A stretch of 64,000 nt of DNA from Nonomuraea wenchangensis (GTDB lineage: Bacteria; Actinomycetota; Actinomycetes; Streptosporangiales; Streptosporangiaceae), in the NCBI RefSeq assembly GCF_900111685.1, contig NZ_FOHX01000016.1, forward strand, positions 124,001 through 188,000, read 5' to 3'. The position numbers and the translations under genes are program-made. Shown here in pieces: positions 10,287-18,168 of the stretch; position 1 is the stretch's first letter, and every line of letters begins with the position of its first letter. The notes below the pieces were generated by a model. The model ran no database searches. It worked only from the letters and a program-made list of their open reading frames with translations, and was not told the DNA's origin.

Positions 10287-11183
10287 ATGCTGGAGATAAG
10301 CGAGCTGCGCAAGCGCTTCGCGGGCGGCCCCGACGCCCCCGGCGGGAAGGTCGCGCTGGACGGTGTGGGCTTCAGCGTGCGGCCTGGTGAGATGTACGGG
10401 TTCGTGGGCGCGAACGGCGCCGGCAAGACGACCACCATGCGGATCGTCATGGGCGTGCTCCAGGCCGACTCCGGCTCGGTGAGCTGGCAGGGCCGGCCGC
10501 TCGACTACGACGCGCGGCGCCGCTTCGGCTACATGCCGGAGGAGCGCGGGCTCTACCAGAAGATGCGCGTCGCCGAACAGATCGAGTACTTCGGCCGCCT
10601 CCACGGCCTCAGCGCGCCGGCCGCGCACAAGGCCACCGAGGAGCTGATGGAGCGGCTGGGCGTCGCCGAGCGCAGGAACGAGGCGGTGCAGGCGCTCTCG
10701 CTGGGCAACCAGCAGCGCGTGCAGCTCGCGGTCGCGCTGGTGCACGACCCCGAGGTGCTGGTGCTGGACGAGCCGTTCTCCGGCCTGGACCCGATCGCCG
10801 TGGACGCGCTGGCCGGCACCCTCCAGGAGCGGTGCAGGGGCGGAGTGCCGGTGATCTTCTCCAGCCACCAGCTCGACCTGGTCGAGCGGCTGTGCGACGC
10901 GGTCGGCATCGTGGCGCGCGGGCGCATGGTGGCCTCCGGCACCGTGGCCGAGCTGCGTGCCGCCGAGAGCGACACGTTGCGCGTGGTGGTCCGCGACCCC
11001 GCTCCCGGATGGGCGGACGGCCTGCCCGGCACGGTCACCGTCAACGGCGACCGGCACGTCCTGCGTACGACCAGCGCGGACGACCAGGAGGTCCTGCGCC
11101 GCGCGATCAAGGCGGGCCGCGTCGAGCACTTCGGCGTCGAGCAGCCGACCCTCACCGAGATCTTCAAGGAGGCCGTGGCGTGA
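10287..11183 (+). CDS. ABC transporter ATP-binding protein (ABC-2 type exporter)
   Basis: ATPase subunit of a NatA-like exporter, 298 residues. Walker A is GANGAGKTTT, the signature is LSLGNQQRVQL, Walker B is VLVLDEPFSGLDP, and the switch His lies in FSSHQLD. The last 80 residues form the DUF4162-type C-terminal domain. ATG 10287, preceded by GAAGGAGAG, is preferred over an upstream in-frame GTG-type start. The stop overlaps the permease GTG, so the two are coupled. The substrate is unknown. Confidence 0.93.
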   Translation: MLEISELRKRFAGGPDAPGGKVALDGVGFSVRPGEMYGFVGANGAGKTTTMRIVMGVLQADSGSVSWQGRPLDYDARRRFGYMPEERGLYQKMRVAEQIEYFGRLHGLSAPAAHKATEELMERLGVAERRNEAVQALSLGNQQRVQLAVALVHDPEVLVLDEPFSGLDPIAVDALAGTLQERCRGGVPVIFSSHQLDLVERLCDAVGIVARGRMVASGTVAELRAAESDTLRVVVRDPAPGWADGLPGTVTVNGDRHVLRTTSADDQEVLRRAIKAGRVEHFGVEQPTLTEIFKEAVA

Positions 11184-12289
11184 ACGGTGTGATGCTGGTC
11201 GCCCGCAGAGAGGTGGCGACGCAGATCCGCACGAAGGGATTCGTCATCGGCCTGCTGGTGACGGCTCTCGTGGTGGCGGCGGTCTCGTTCGCGCCCAAGC
11301 TCATGGACCGCCCCGACTCCTACACCATCGGCACCGTGAACAGCGAGCGGCTGCCGCTGGACCGGGCGGCGCCGGAGGCGAAGTTCGAGTGGAAGGAGTT
11401 CGCCGACGAGGCCACGGCCCGGCAGGCCGTGCTCGACGGCGACGTGGACGCCGTGGTGGTCGGCGGGACCAAGGTGCTCGCCGACGGCCAGCTCGACGAC
11501 GAGCTCGGCGTGCTGCTGCAGAGCGTGAACCGCGAGGTCAAGCTCGGCGCGGCGGGCGTGTCGATCCCGCCGTTGCAGATGGAGACCGTGGGCGAGGACG
11601 CGCGCTACGACTCGGCCCGCACCGGGATCGCCGTGGTGCTCGTGCTGGTGCTGTTCATGCTGATCATCGGTCAGGTGTCGATGGTGGCGATGGGCGTCGT
11701 GGAGGAGAAGGGCAGCCGGATCGTGGAGATCCTGCTCTCCTCGATCAGGCCCTGGCAGCTGCTCGCCGGCAAGATCATCGGCCTGGGCGTGCTCGGCCTG
11801 ATCAACCTCGTGGTGATCCTGGGCGTCGGCCTCGGCGCCGCGGCGGCCTCCGGCATCGCCGCGGACTTCCCGCCCGGCATCGGCGGGCTCGTGGTCGGGG
11901 TGCTGGTGTGGTTCGTGCTCGGCTACGCGTTCTTCGCGACGCTGTCGGCCGCGTTCGCCTCGCTGGTCTCCCGCCAGGAGGAGGTGGGCAGCGTGATCAC
12001 GCCGCTGACCATGACCATCATGGTGACGTACTTCGTGGCCTTCTACGCCACCACCGACGCCACGGGCACGCTGGCCACGGTCATGTCGTACATCCCGCCG
12101 TTCTCGTCCATGGTCATGCCGGTGCGGATGGCGGCCACCGAGGTGCCGCTGTGGCAGGTGGCGGCGTCCATGGCGGCCATGCTGGTGGCCGTGCTCGCGG
12201 TGCTGTCGTTCGGCGCCGGCGTGTACCGCCGGGCGGTGCTGCGCACGGGAGCGCGGCTCAAGCTCACCGAAGTGCTGCGCGCCGGGTAG
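11180..12289 (+). CDS. ABC-2 type transporter permease
   Basis: A 369-residue NatB-like permease. An N-terminal helix (about 20-40) is followed by a large extracytoplasmic loop (about 42-150), then five or six helices. The family hallmark VVEEKGSRIVEILLSS follows the second helix. The GTG start overlaps the ATPase stop by 4 nt. It is followed 14 nt later by a histidine kinase gene, so the exporter is probably induced by or signals through that kinase. Confidence 0.9.
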   Translation: MNGVMLVARREVATQIRTKGFVIGLLVTALVVAAVSFAPKLMDRPDSYTIGTVNSERLPLDRAAPEAKFEWKEFADEATARQAVLDGDVDAVVVGGTKVLADGQLDDELGVLLQSVNREVKLGAAGVSIPPLQMETVGEDARYDSARTGIAVVLVLVLFMLIIGQVSMVAMGVVEEKGSRIVEILLSSIRPWQLLAGKIIGLGVLGLINLVVILGVGLGAAAASGIAADFPPGIGGLVVGVLVWFVLGYAFFATLSAAFASLVSRQEEVGSVITPLTMTIMVTYFVAFYATTDATGTLATVMSYIPPFSSMVMPVRMAATEVPLWQVAASMAAMLVAVLAVLSFGAGVYRRAVLRTGARLKLTEVLRAG

Positions 12290-12303
12290 GCGGACGGCGG
12301 CAG

Positions 12304-13470
12304 ATGGAAGCGCTCCAACGGGCCCGGCGCATCACGTGGATCACGTTGATCGCCGGTCTCGTCATGTTGTGGGCCTTCCTCGCGCTGGGCAGCGTGGTGC
12401 TGTTCGGCGAGGGGAGGTTCCCCTGGTGGCGTGCCGTGCCCGCGTTCGCAGCGGCGGTGGGCTTGACCTGGCTCGCCTGGCGGGCCATCGACGCCGTGAT
12501 GGCCGGCCGCTACCCCCGCCGCGAGATCGTGGTGAGCGCGGTCCTCGCGGTGATCGGAACGGCGGCGGGCGGGGGAGACCCCTTCGGCTGGGGTTTCCTC
12601 ATCATGGTCTGGGTCTACACGGCCACGCTGAGGGTCTCCAAGCGCACGGCGATCCTGCAGTCGGTGGGGGCCTTCGTGGTCGCCGTGGCGCTCGGGCTGC
12701 TCGGCGTGGCGACCGACGCCGGGGTGAGCGGCGCGGACCTGGAGCTGCCGGAGGCCGTGGTCTACTTCGGCGTGGTCTACGCCATCTGGTGCCTGACGAT
12801 GCCCCCGTCCGGCCGGCTGTGGTTGTGGATCTGGATGCTGGCGGAGCAGGCGCACCGGGGCAGGGAGGCGCACACGCGGCTGGCGCTGGCCGAGGAGCGC
12901 CTGCGCTTCGCCCGCGACCTGCACGACCTGGTGGGCCATCAGCTCTCGGCCATCGCGGTCAAGACCGAGCTGGCCAAGCGCCTGTCGGAGGCCGATCCCG
13001 CGGCGGCGAGGGCCGAGCTCACCGAGATCAACACGCTCACCCGCAGGGCCCTGCGCGAGCTGCGCGAGGCCGTGCGCGGTTACCGCGAGCTTGACTTGAC
13101 GGCCGAGCTGGATAGCGTGAAGGGAGTGCTCGAAGCGGCCGGGGTCCGCTGCGAGGTGCGCCTGCCCTATCGCGAGCTCCCCGCCGGGCTGGCCCCCGTC
13201 TTCGCCTACGCGGTGCGCGAGGCGGTCACCAACGTGCTCAAGCACAGCACGGCGACGTTCTGCGAGATCACGATCCGTTTCACTCCCGAGCGGGCGGAGC
13301 TGTCCGTACGCAACAACGGTGTCGCCCGGCGGCAGGCCGCCGATCCGGGCAGCGGACTCACCGGCATGGCGGAGCGGCTGGCCACCGTGGGCGGGGCGGT
13401 GCGCGCCCGCCCGACGGAGGACGGAGAGTTCCTGCTCGAAGCTGTCGTGTCGCTGCCTGTGGATGGGTAG
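12304..13470 (+). CDS. DesK/NarL-type sensor histidine kinase, no adjacent response regulator
   Basis: A 388-residue kinase. Residues 1-190 contain five or six membrane helices. The HisKA_3 dimerisation helix reads RDLHDLVGHQLSAIAVKTEL with the phospho-accepting His at residue 207. The HATPase domain has the N-box VREAVTNVLKHS and the glycine motif PGSGLTGMAERL. It is co-directional with the ABC exporter and probably in its operon. Kinases of this type normally have a LuxR-type regulator immediately downstream; here the next gene is a STAS protein on the same strand and no regulator is present. Confidence 0.9.
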   Translation: MEALQRARRITWITLIAGLVMLWAFLALGSVVLFGEGRFPWWRAVPAFAAAVGLTWLAWRAIDAVMAGRYPRREIVVSAVLAVIGTAAGGGDPFGWGFLIMVWVYTATLRVSKRTAILQSVGAFVVAVALGLLGVATDAGVSGADLELPEAVVYFGVVYAIWCLTMPPSGRLWLWIWMLAEQAHRGREAHTRLALAEERLRFARDLHDLVGHQLSAIAVKTELAKRLSEADPAAARAELTEINTLTRRALRELREAVRGYRELDLTAELDSVKGVLEAAGVRCEVRLPYRELPAGLAPVFAYAVREAVTNVLKHSTATFCEITIRFTPERAELSVRNNGVARRQAADPGSGLTGMAERLATVGGAVRARPTEDGEFLLEAVVSLPVDG

Positions 13471-13491
13471 GGGTGACATGCAGAGGTCCGT

Positions 13492-13513
13492 CCCGTGCAC
13501 GTGTGCGCACGGG
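13492..13513. other. Short inverted repeat between kinase and STAS gene
   Basis: CCCGTGC (13492-13498) and GCACGGG (13507-13513) are exact complements around an 8-nt spacer, 22 nt after the kinase stop and 35 nt before the STAS start. It could be a weak terminator or an operator; nothing further is visible. Confidence 0.4.
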
Positions 13514-13547
13514 CGCGACCGGCTGTGCGCGTGACTGAGGAGGTGGC

Positions 13548-13865
13548 ATGCGCGTCCAAGGCAATCCGAGAGCTCAGGTGGTGCGGATCGGGGCAAGGCT
13601 CGACGCCGGCACGTCTGCGGGGGTGCGCGAGCGGCTGCACGACGCTCTCGACGCCGGCGAGGGCGACCTGATCCTCGACCTCTCCAAGCTGGAGATGATC
13701 GACGCGACCGGTCTCGGCGTGCTCGTGGGGGCGCATCGGCGCGCGATGGGCGCGCAACGCCGCCTCGTCCTACGGGGGGTGCCACCGAGGATCATGCGGA
13801 TCCTCGCGGTGACCCGGCTGAATCGGGTCCTGCTCGTGGAGGTTCCGGCTGCCGCGGTGGCCTGA
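13548..13865 (+). CDS. STAS-domain anti-sigma-factor antagonist-like protein
   Basis: A single STAS domain of 105 residues, like SpoIIAA/RsbV, which release sigma factors by binding a kinase-type anti-sigma factor. The phosphorylation loop reads MIDATGLGVLVGAH; Thr occupies the position of the phospho-Ser in SpoIIAA (DSSG), so phosphorylation remains possible. GAGGAGGT precedes the ATG. No anti-sigma factor is adjacent. A strong hairpin follows the stop. Confidence 0.85.
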   Translation: MRVQGNPRAQVVRIGARLDAGTSAGVRERLHDALDAGEGDLILDLSKLEMIDATGLGVLVGAHRRAMGAQRRLVLRGVPPRIMRILAVTRLNRVLLVEVPAAAVA

Positions 13866-13877
13866 GGACATATAGCG

Positions 13878-13903
13878 GCGGGCGGCGATCAGCCGCCGCC
13901 CGC
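13878..13903 (+). terminator. GC-rich hairpin terminator after STAS gene
   Basis: GCGGGCGGC (13878-13886) and GCCGCCCGC (13895-13903) are exact complements around an 8-nt loop, 12 nt after the stop. No U-run follows, as is usual in actinobacteria. It may also serve the convergent TetR gene. Confidence 0.7.
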
Positions 13904-13973
13904 TCATTCTCGACTTAGACAAAATCCGGATTACGGATGGCGCGCATCCCGTATGGCGGAATTCTGCGGCATT

Positions 13974-14618
13974 TTATCCCGGGACCGTCCCGGATCGGGG
14001 CGCGCCGAGGCTCCGCATGAAGATGTGCACCGCGGTCGCCACGAGATCGTCGATCGCCGGCTGCGTCTCGGCCAGCAGCCATTCGATGAGCAACTCCTGC
14101 AACGCCCCAATGATGCCGAGCGTCAGCAGCCGCCGATTCACGTGCGGATCCTGCGGAAAATCCGCGGCGGCCTCCTGGATGACGCGGGCGAAGGACTCTA
14201 TGGCCCGCTGGCGTGACATTGACAGCACATCGCCCGACCTGCGCACCTCGACGTGCATGATCCGGGCGCGGCGCCAGTCGGCCGTGGCGAACTCGATATA
14301 GGCGCGAATCCCCGCGCGTACGCGCCCTTCGAGGGTGTCCGGTGCCTCCTGTAACGCTTTGGCCACGACGCTCAGGCTTTCCTCCACGCACCGCTGGTGC
14401 AGCGCCTGAAGGAGCTCCTCGCGTCCGCCGAAACATTCGTAGAAGGCGCGGTTCGAGATCCGCGCCTCCGAGCACAACCTTTCGATCGTCGTCGCCGCGA
14501 ATCCCGGCTTCGCGTATAGCGTGTAGGCGGCCGTCATCAGCCGCTCCCGTCTGTCCGCCAGCCTTTGCTCAGCCGACATTCCCCGGTAAGACCGGTTCAC
14601 ATTCCACCCGTCCAACAT
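13974..14618 (-). CDS. TetR/AcrR family transcriptional regulator
   Basis: A 214-residue repressor. The N-terminal helix-turn-helix reads FAATTIERLCSEARISNRAFYECF, quoted here in two parts as FAATTIERLCSEARIS and NRAFYECF. The C-terminal helical ligand domain is unassigned. ATG 14618 is preferred because many relatives begin with a YRG-SAEQR segment that a start at 14579 would lose; a G-rich site precedes it. The gene lies 63 nt downstream of the aldehyde dehydrogenase on the same strand, and its upstream region carries an operator-like palindrome, suggesting autoregulation and control of the dehydrogenase. Confidence 0.87.
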   Translation of the reverse strand: MLDGWNVNRSYRGMSAEQRLADRRERLMTAAYTLYAKPGFAATTIERLCSEARISNRAFYECFGGREELLQALHQRCVEESLSVVAKALQEAPDTLEGRVRAGIRAYIEFATADWRRARIMHVEVRRSGDVLSMSRQRAIESFARVIQEAAADFPQDPHVNRRLLTLGIIGALQELLIEWLLAETQPAIDDLVATAVHIFMRSLGAPRSGTVPG

Positions 14619-14648
14619 GATCGTGGCCCCCAGAGCACACAATTATGG

Positions 14649-14661
14649 ACGGATGATCCGT
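14649..14661. promoter_or_regulatory. Putative TetR autoregulatory operator/promoter
   Basis: ACGGAT-G-ATCCGT (14649-14661) is a perfect palindrome. On the minus strand it is followed three bases later by CATAAT, a good -10 box, and then by the TetR start 25 nt further on. An operator overlapping the promoter spacer is typical for autoregulated TetR genes. No -35 box is convincing. Confidence 0.5.
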
Positions 14662-14681
14662 TAAGGGAAAGAGTACGAAGA

Positions 14682-16154
14682 TTATCTTTTACGTCGGCCG
14701 TGCAAGAACGTGACAAGCCTGATCAGCCGCTCAAGCTCGGCGGGCCCCCTGGAGAACGAGGTCAGGTTCATCCCCGGCATCGCGAAACGCTGCCGGGAGA
14801 TCGCTTTGGGCCTGCTGAACTCGCGCAGGCCGTCGGCCCCGTGGATGCGCCCGAAGCCCGAGTCGCCGACGCCGCCGAACGGCAGGGACGGCACCCCGGC
14901 GAACGAGATGACGGAGTTGATCGCCGTCATGCCGGTCCGCATGAGCCGGGCCAGCTCGGTCGCCCGGCGCGCGTTCCTGGAGAACACCGTCCCGCCGAGC
15001 CCGTACGACGAGGCGTTGGCCAGCTCCAGCGCCTCCTGCGCGTCGCGGGTGCGCCGGACGGTGATCGTGGGGCCGAAGGTCTCCTCGCGTACGGCGGCGG
15101 AGTCCTCGGGCACGTCCTCGACGATGACCGGGTCCACGAACGGCGGACGCACCGACCCGGGCCCGCCGGTGACCACCCGGCCCACCTTGGCGGCGTCGTC
15201 GATGTGCCGCTTGATGACCTCGACCTGGGCGGGCATGGTGATCGGCCCGTAGTCCTCGCCCGCCCGCACCTTGGTCACCCGCTCGGACAGCTCGCGCATG
15301 AACCCGTCGTAGACCGCGTCCACGACGTAGACGCGCTCGACGCCCACGCAGGTCTGCCCGGCGTTGGACATGGCGCCCCACAGGCAGGCGTCGGCGGCGG
15401 CGCCGAGGTCGGCGTCGGCGTCGACGATGAAGGCGTCCTTGCCGCCGCACTCGGCCACGATCGGCGTGAGGTTCTCGGCGCAGGCGGCCATGACGCGCTT
15501 GGCCGTGGCCGTCGAGCCGGTGAAGGCGATCTTGCGCACGCGCGGGTCGGCGGCCAGGGCCGCGCCGGTCTCGCCCAGGCCGGTCACCGCCTGGAACACC
15601 GGCTGCTCGGGCACCGCCTCGGCGAACAGCTCCGCCAGCCGTACGCCGACGCCGGGGGTGAACTCGCTCGGCTTGAACACCACGGCGTTGCCGGCGGCCA
15701 GCGCGTACGCGATGGAGCCCATCGGCGTGAAGACCGGATAGTTCCATGGGCCGATCACGCCGACGACCCCGAGCGGGAGGTATTCGAGCGTGGCTGCCAG
15801 GTTGAGGCCGATCATGCCGGTCGCGACCCGGCGGCGGCCCAGCACCTTGTGGGCGTTGCGCGCGGCCCAGTCGATGTGCGTGATCGCCAGCACGATCTCC
15901 AGCGTGGCGTCACCGACCGGCTTGCCGGTCTCCTCGTGGACGAGCCGGGCGAGCTCCCGCAGGTCGCGGGTGACGACCGCCTTGTAGTCGAGCAGCCGGC
16001 GCCGGCGCTCGGCGTGCCCGAGGCCCGCCCACCAGGCGGCGGCCGCGTCGGCCCGGCCGACCGCCTCGCGGACGGCGTCGGGGCCCTGCTTCGGGTGGCT
16101 GCCGACGATCTCGCCGGTGGCCGGGTTCAGTGAGTCGAACGTCACCGTGGTCAT
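14682..16154 (-). CDS. Aldehyde dehydrogenase family protein
   Basis: NAD(P)-dependent oxidation of an aldehyde to the acid; 490 residues. Catalytic Cys lies in SNAGQTCVGVERV, the general-base Glu in PIVAECGGKDAF, and the cofactor segment includes IGPWNYP and FTGSTATAKRV. The closest-looking subfamily is the succinate-semialdehyde/long-chain type with a C-terminal hydrophobic extension (about 460-490), which could dock the enzyme to membrane. A TetR gene lies immediately downstream. The real substrate is not deducible. Confidence 0.93.
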   Translation of the reverse strand: MTTVTFDSLNPATGEIVGSHPKQGPDAVREAVGRADAAAAWWAGLGHAERRRRLLDYKAVVTRDLRELARLVHEETGKPVGDATLEIVLAITHIDWAARNAHKVLGRRRVATGMIGLNLAATLEYLPLGVVGVIGPWNYPVFTPMGSIAYALAAGNAVVFKPSEFTPGVGVRLAELFAEAVPEQPVFQAVTGLGETGAALAADPRVRKIAFTGSTATAKRVMAACAENLTPIVAECGGKDAFIVDADADLGAAADACLWGAMSNAGQTCVGVERVYVVDAVYDGFMRELSERVTKVRAGEDYGPITMPAQVEVIKRHIDDAAKVGRVVTGGPGSVRPPFVDPVIVEDVPEDSAAVREETFGPTITVRRTRDAQEALELANASSYGLGGTVFSRNARRATELARLMRTGMTAINSVISFAGVPSLPFGGVGDSGFGRIHGADGLREFSRPKAISRQRFAMPGMNLTSFSRGPAELERLIRLVTFLHGRRKR

Positions 16155-16171
16155 GGCGTCACGATAATCCG

Positions 16172-16187
16172 GTAAGCCATCGCTTAC
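16172..16187. promoter_or_regulatory. Operator-like palindrome upstream of the aldehyde dehydrogenase
   Basis: GTAAGC-CATC-GCTTAC is a perfect inverted repeat lying 18-33 nt upstream of the aldehyde dehydrogenase start on the minus strand. It differs from the palindrome before the TetR gene, so either two regulators act here or the site belongs to another protein. No matching half-site was noticed before nucS. Confidence 0.5.
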
Positions 16188-16233
16188 TAGGGCAAGGGGG
16201 GCGTGACGACCTGCGGTGCGTCGGAAAGGCGGG

Positions 16234-16896
16234 TCAGAACAGGGTCGGGTTCTCCGGCTCGATGCCGCGCAGCGCGTCGTAGTCGAGCGTGACGCAGTCG
16301 ATCCCGCGGTCGGTGGCGAGCACCCGGGCCTGCGGCTTGATCTCCTGGGCCGCGAAGACGCCGCGGACCGGCGCGAGCAGCGGATCGCGGTTGAGCAGCT
16401 CCAGATAGCGGGTGAGCTGCTCGACGCCGTCGATCTCGCCCCGTCGCTTGATCTCCACGGCCACGGTGGCGCCGAGGCCGTCGCGGCAGAGGATGTCGAC
16501 GGGGCCGATGGCCGTCATGTACTCGCGGCGGATCAGGGAGTAGCCCTCGCCCAGCGTCGTGATGTGCTCGGCGAGCAGCTCCTGCAGATGGGCCTCGACG
16601 CCGTCCTTGATCAGCCCGGGATCGACGCCCAGCTCGTGGCTGGAGTCGTGGAGGATCTCGTCCATGGTCAGGACCAGCTTCTCGCCGGTCTTGCCGTGGG
16701 TGACCGTCCAGGTGCCGCCGTCCTCCTTGAGCTTGCACGGCGGGTTCATCCAGTTGAGCGGCTTGAACGCGCGGTCGTCGGCGTGGATGCTCACGCTGCC
16801 GTCCGCCTTGATGAGCACGAGCCTCGGCGCCATCGGCAGGTGAGCCGTGAGCCGTCCTACGTAATCCACGCTGCATCGCGCGATGACCAGCCGCAT
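16234..16896 (-). CDS. nucS: Mismatch-specific endonuclease NucS/EndoMS
   Basis: Cleaves both strands at mismatches and replaces MutS/MutL repair in many actinobacteria. The 220-residue protein starts MRLVIARCSVDYVGRL at ATG 16896. The C-terminal nuclease domain carries the PD-(D/E)xK pattern PVDILCRDG...VAVEIKRRG, and the C-terminus ends NPTLF, resembling the beta-clamp-binding tail of the family. A longer open frame upstream is not conserved-looking. It is divergent from the small Cys/His gene, which it overlaps only if that longer frame is used. Confidence 0.95.
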   Translation of the reverse strand: MRLVIARCSVDYVGRLTAHLPMAPRLVLIKADGSVSIHADDRAFKPLNWMNPPCKLKEDGGTWTVTHGKTGEKLVLTMDEILHDSSHELGVDPGLIKDGVEAHLQELLAEHITTLGEGYSLIRREYMTAIGPVDILCRDGLGATVAVEIKRRGEIDGVEQLTRYLELLNRDPLLAPVRGVFAAQEIKPQARVLATDRGIDCVTLDYDALRGIEPENPTLF

Positions 16897-16982
16897 GACC
16901 ACCCACCTTAGCGGCTCTGGAAAACTGGGGTCATGGCGTTCGACGGGGGCATGACTTCGCGCGGGTCCGGAGGCGGCACGGG

Positions 16983-17273
16983 ATGAGCCCACGACGGGCC
17001 CGCCGCAGGGAGTCCTCCCGCCCCTTCGGCTTCCCGACCGGCCTCGACAAGGTGGAGGAGTGGCCGGACGGCGACTGGAAGGTCCGCATGCTCACGGGCG
17101 CCTCGTCGGCGAAGAACTACCGCTGTCCCGGCTGCGACCAGGAGATCCGTCCCGGTCAGCCGCACCTGGTGGCCTGGCCCGCCTGGACGGGCGGCGACGA
17201 GGAACGCCGCCACTGGCACCAGCCCTGCTGGCGCAAGAGGCTCGATCGCGGCCCCGGCCGCAGCCGTTACTAG
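16983..17273 (+). CDS. Small actinobacterial protein with Cys/His cluster
   Basis: A 96-residue basic protein of unknown function. The C-terminal half contains CPGCDQEIRPGQPHLVAW and then HWHQPCW, a C-x2-C ... H ... H-x-H-x2-C arrangement that could bind zinc in a treble-clef or LIM-like fold. The basic N-terminus (RRARRRESS) suggests nucleic-acid contact. Similar proteins are, from memory, often next to nucS in Streptomyces. Overlapping or adjacent ribosome-binding sites link it with the hydrolase 15 nt downstream. Confidence 0.75.
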   Translation: MSPRRARRRESSRPFGFPTGLDKVEEWPDGDWKVRMLTGASSAKNYRCPGCDQEIRPGQPHLVAWPAWTGGDEERRHWHQPCWRKRLDRGPGRSRY

Positions 17274-17288
17274 CCCCCGAAAGGAACG

Positions 17289-17996
17289 ATGGTGGAGATT
17301 CGCGCGGCGACGGTGCTGCCGGCCCGGCGGGAGCCGATCGAGCTGCACACGGCCGACGACCTGACCCTGGTCGGCGAGCTGGCCCTGCCGGCCGACCGGC
17401 CCCCGGTCGCGACCCTGGTGACCCTGCATCCGCTGCCGACCCACGGCGGCTTCATGGACAGCCACCTCTACAAGAAGGCCGCCAACCGGCTGCCGGCCCT
17501 CGCCGACCTGGCGGTGCTGCGCTTCAACACGCGCGGCACCTCCTCCGAGCGCGGCACCTCCGGGGGGGCCTTCGACCGGGGCGAGGGTGAGCGCTACGAT
17601 GTCGCCGCCGCGCTGGAGTACGCCGAGTTCCACGACCTGCCGAAGGTCTGGGTGGTCGGCTGGTCGTTCGGCACCGAGCTGGCGCTGAAGTGGGCGCACG
17701 ACCCGCTGGTGCAGGGCGCGATCCTGCTCTCGCCGCCGCTGCACCGGGCCACCGACGACGACCTCGACGCCTGGGCCGCGTTCGGCCGGCCGCTGACCGC
17801 GCTGGTGCCGGAGTTCGACGACTACCTGCGGCCGGAGGAGGCGCGCAAGCGCTTCGCGCGGGTGCCGCAGGCTGAGGTCGTCGGCGTCGACGGCGCCAAG
17901 CACCTGTGGGTGGGGGAGCCGTACGTGCGGATCGTGCTCGACGAGATCGTCAAGCGGGTCAACCCGGCGGCCTACCCGCTTCCCACCGAGGTCTGA
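17289..17996 (+). CDS. Alpha/beta hydrolase
   Basis: A 235-residue serine hydrolase fold. The nucleophile elbow is GWSFGTE. The oxyanion region is TLHPLPTHGGF, and NTRGTSSERGTSGG follows. The C-terminal catalytic His is likely in GAKHLWVGEP. The GAAAGGAACG site precedes the ATG. It is probably co-transcribed with the preceding Cys/His gene. The substrate is unknown. Confidence 0.85.
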   Translation: MVEIRAATVLPARREPIELHTADDLTLVGELALPADRPPVATLVTLHPLPTHGGFMDSHLYKKAANRLPALADLAVLRFNTRGTSSERGTSGGAFDRGEGERYDVAAALEYAEFHDLPKVWVVGWSFGTELALKWAHDPLVQGAILLSPPLHRATDDDLDAWAAFGRPLTALVPEFDDYLRPEEARKRFARVPQAEVVGVDGAKHLWVGEPYVRIVLDEIVKRVNPAAYPLPTEV

Positions 17997-18168
17997 CGAG
18001 GATTTGCGCGCGGACGCGAAGTTTGAAGCTTTTCGTGAACATAATGAGCAGAACTCTGGACTCCACGTCTGACACAGGGTGACAATCCGAGCGTCAATCG
18101 AAGATCGTGGAGACGCCGGACGGTGTCCGTTCCGCGCGTAACCCCTGCTCAGCGTGGGCGAGGCACAA

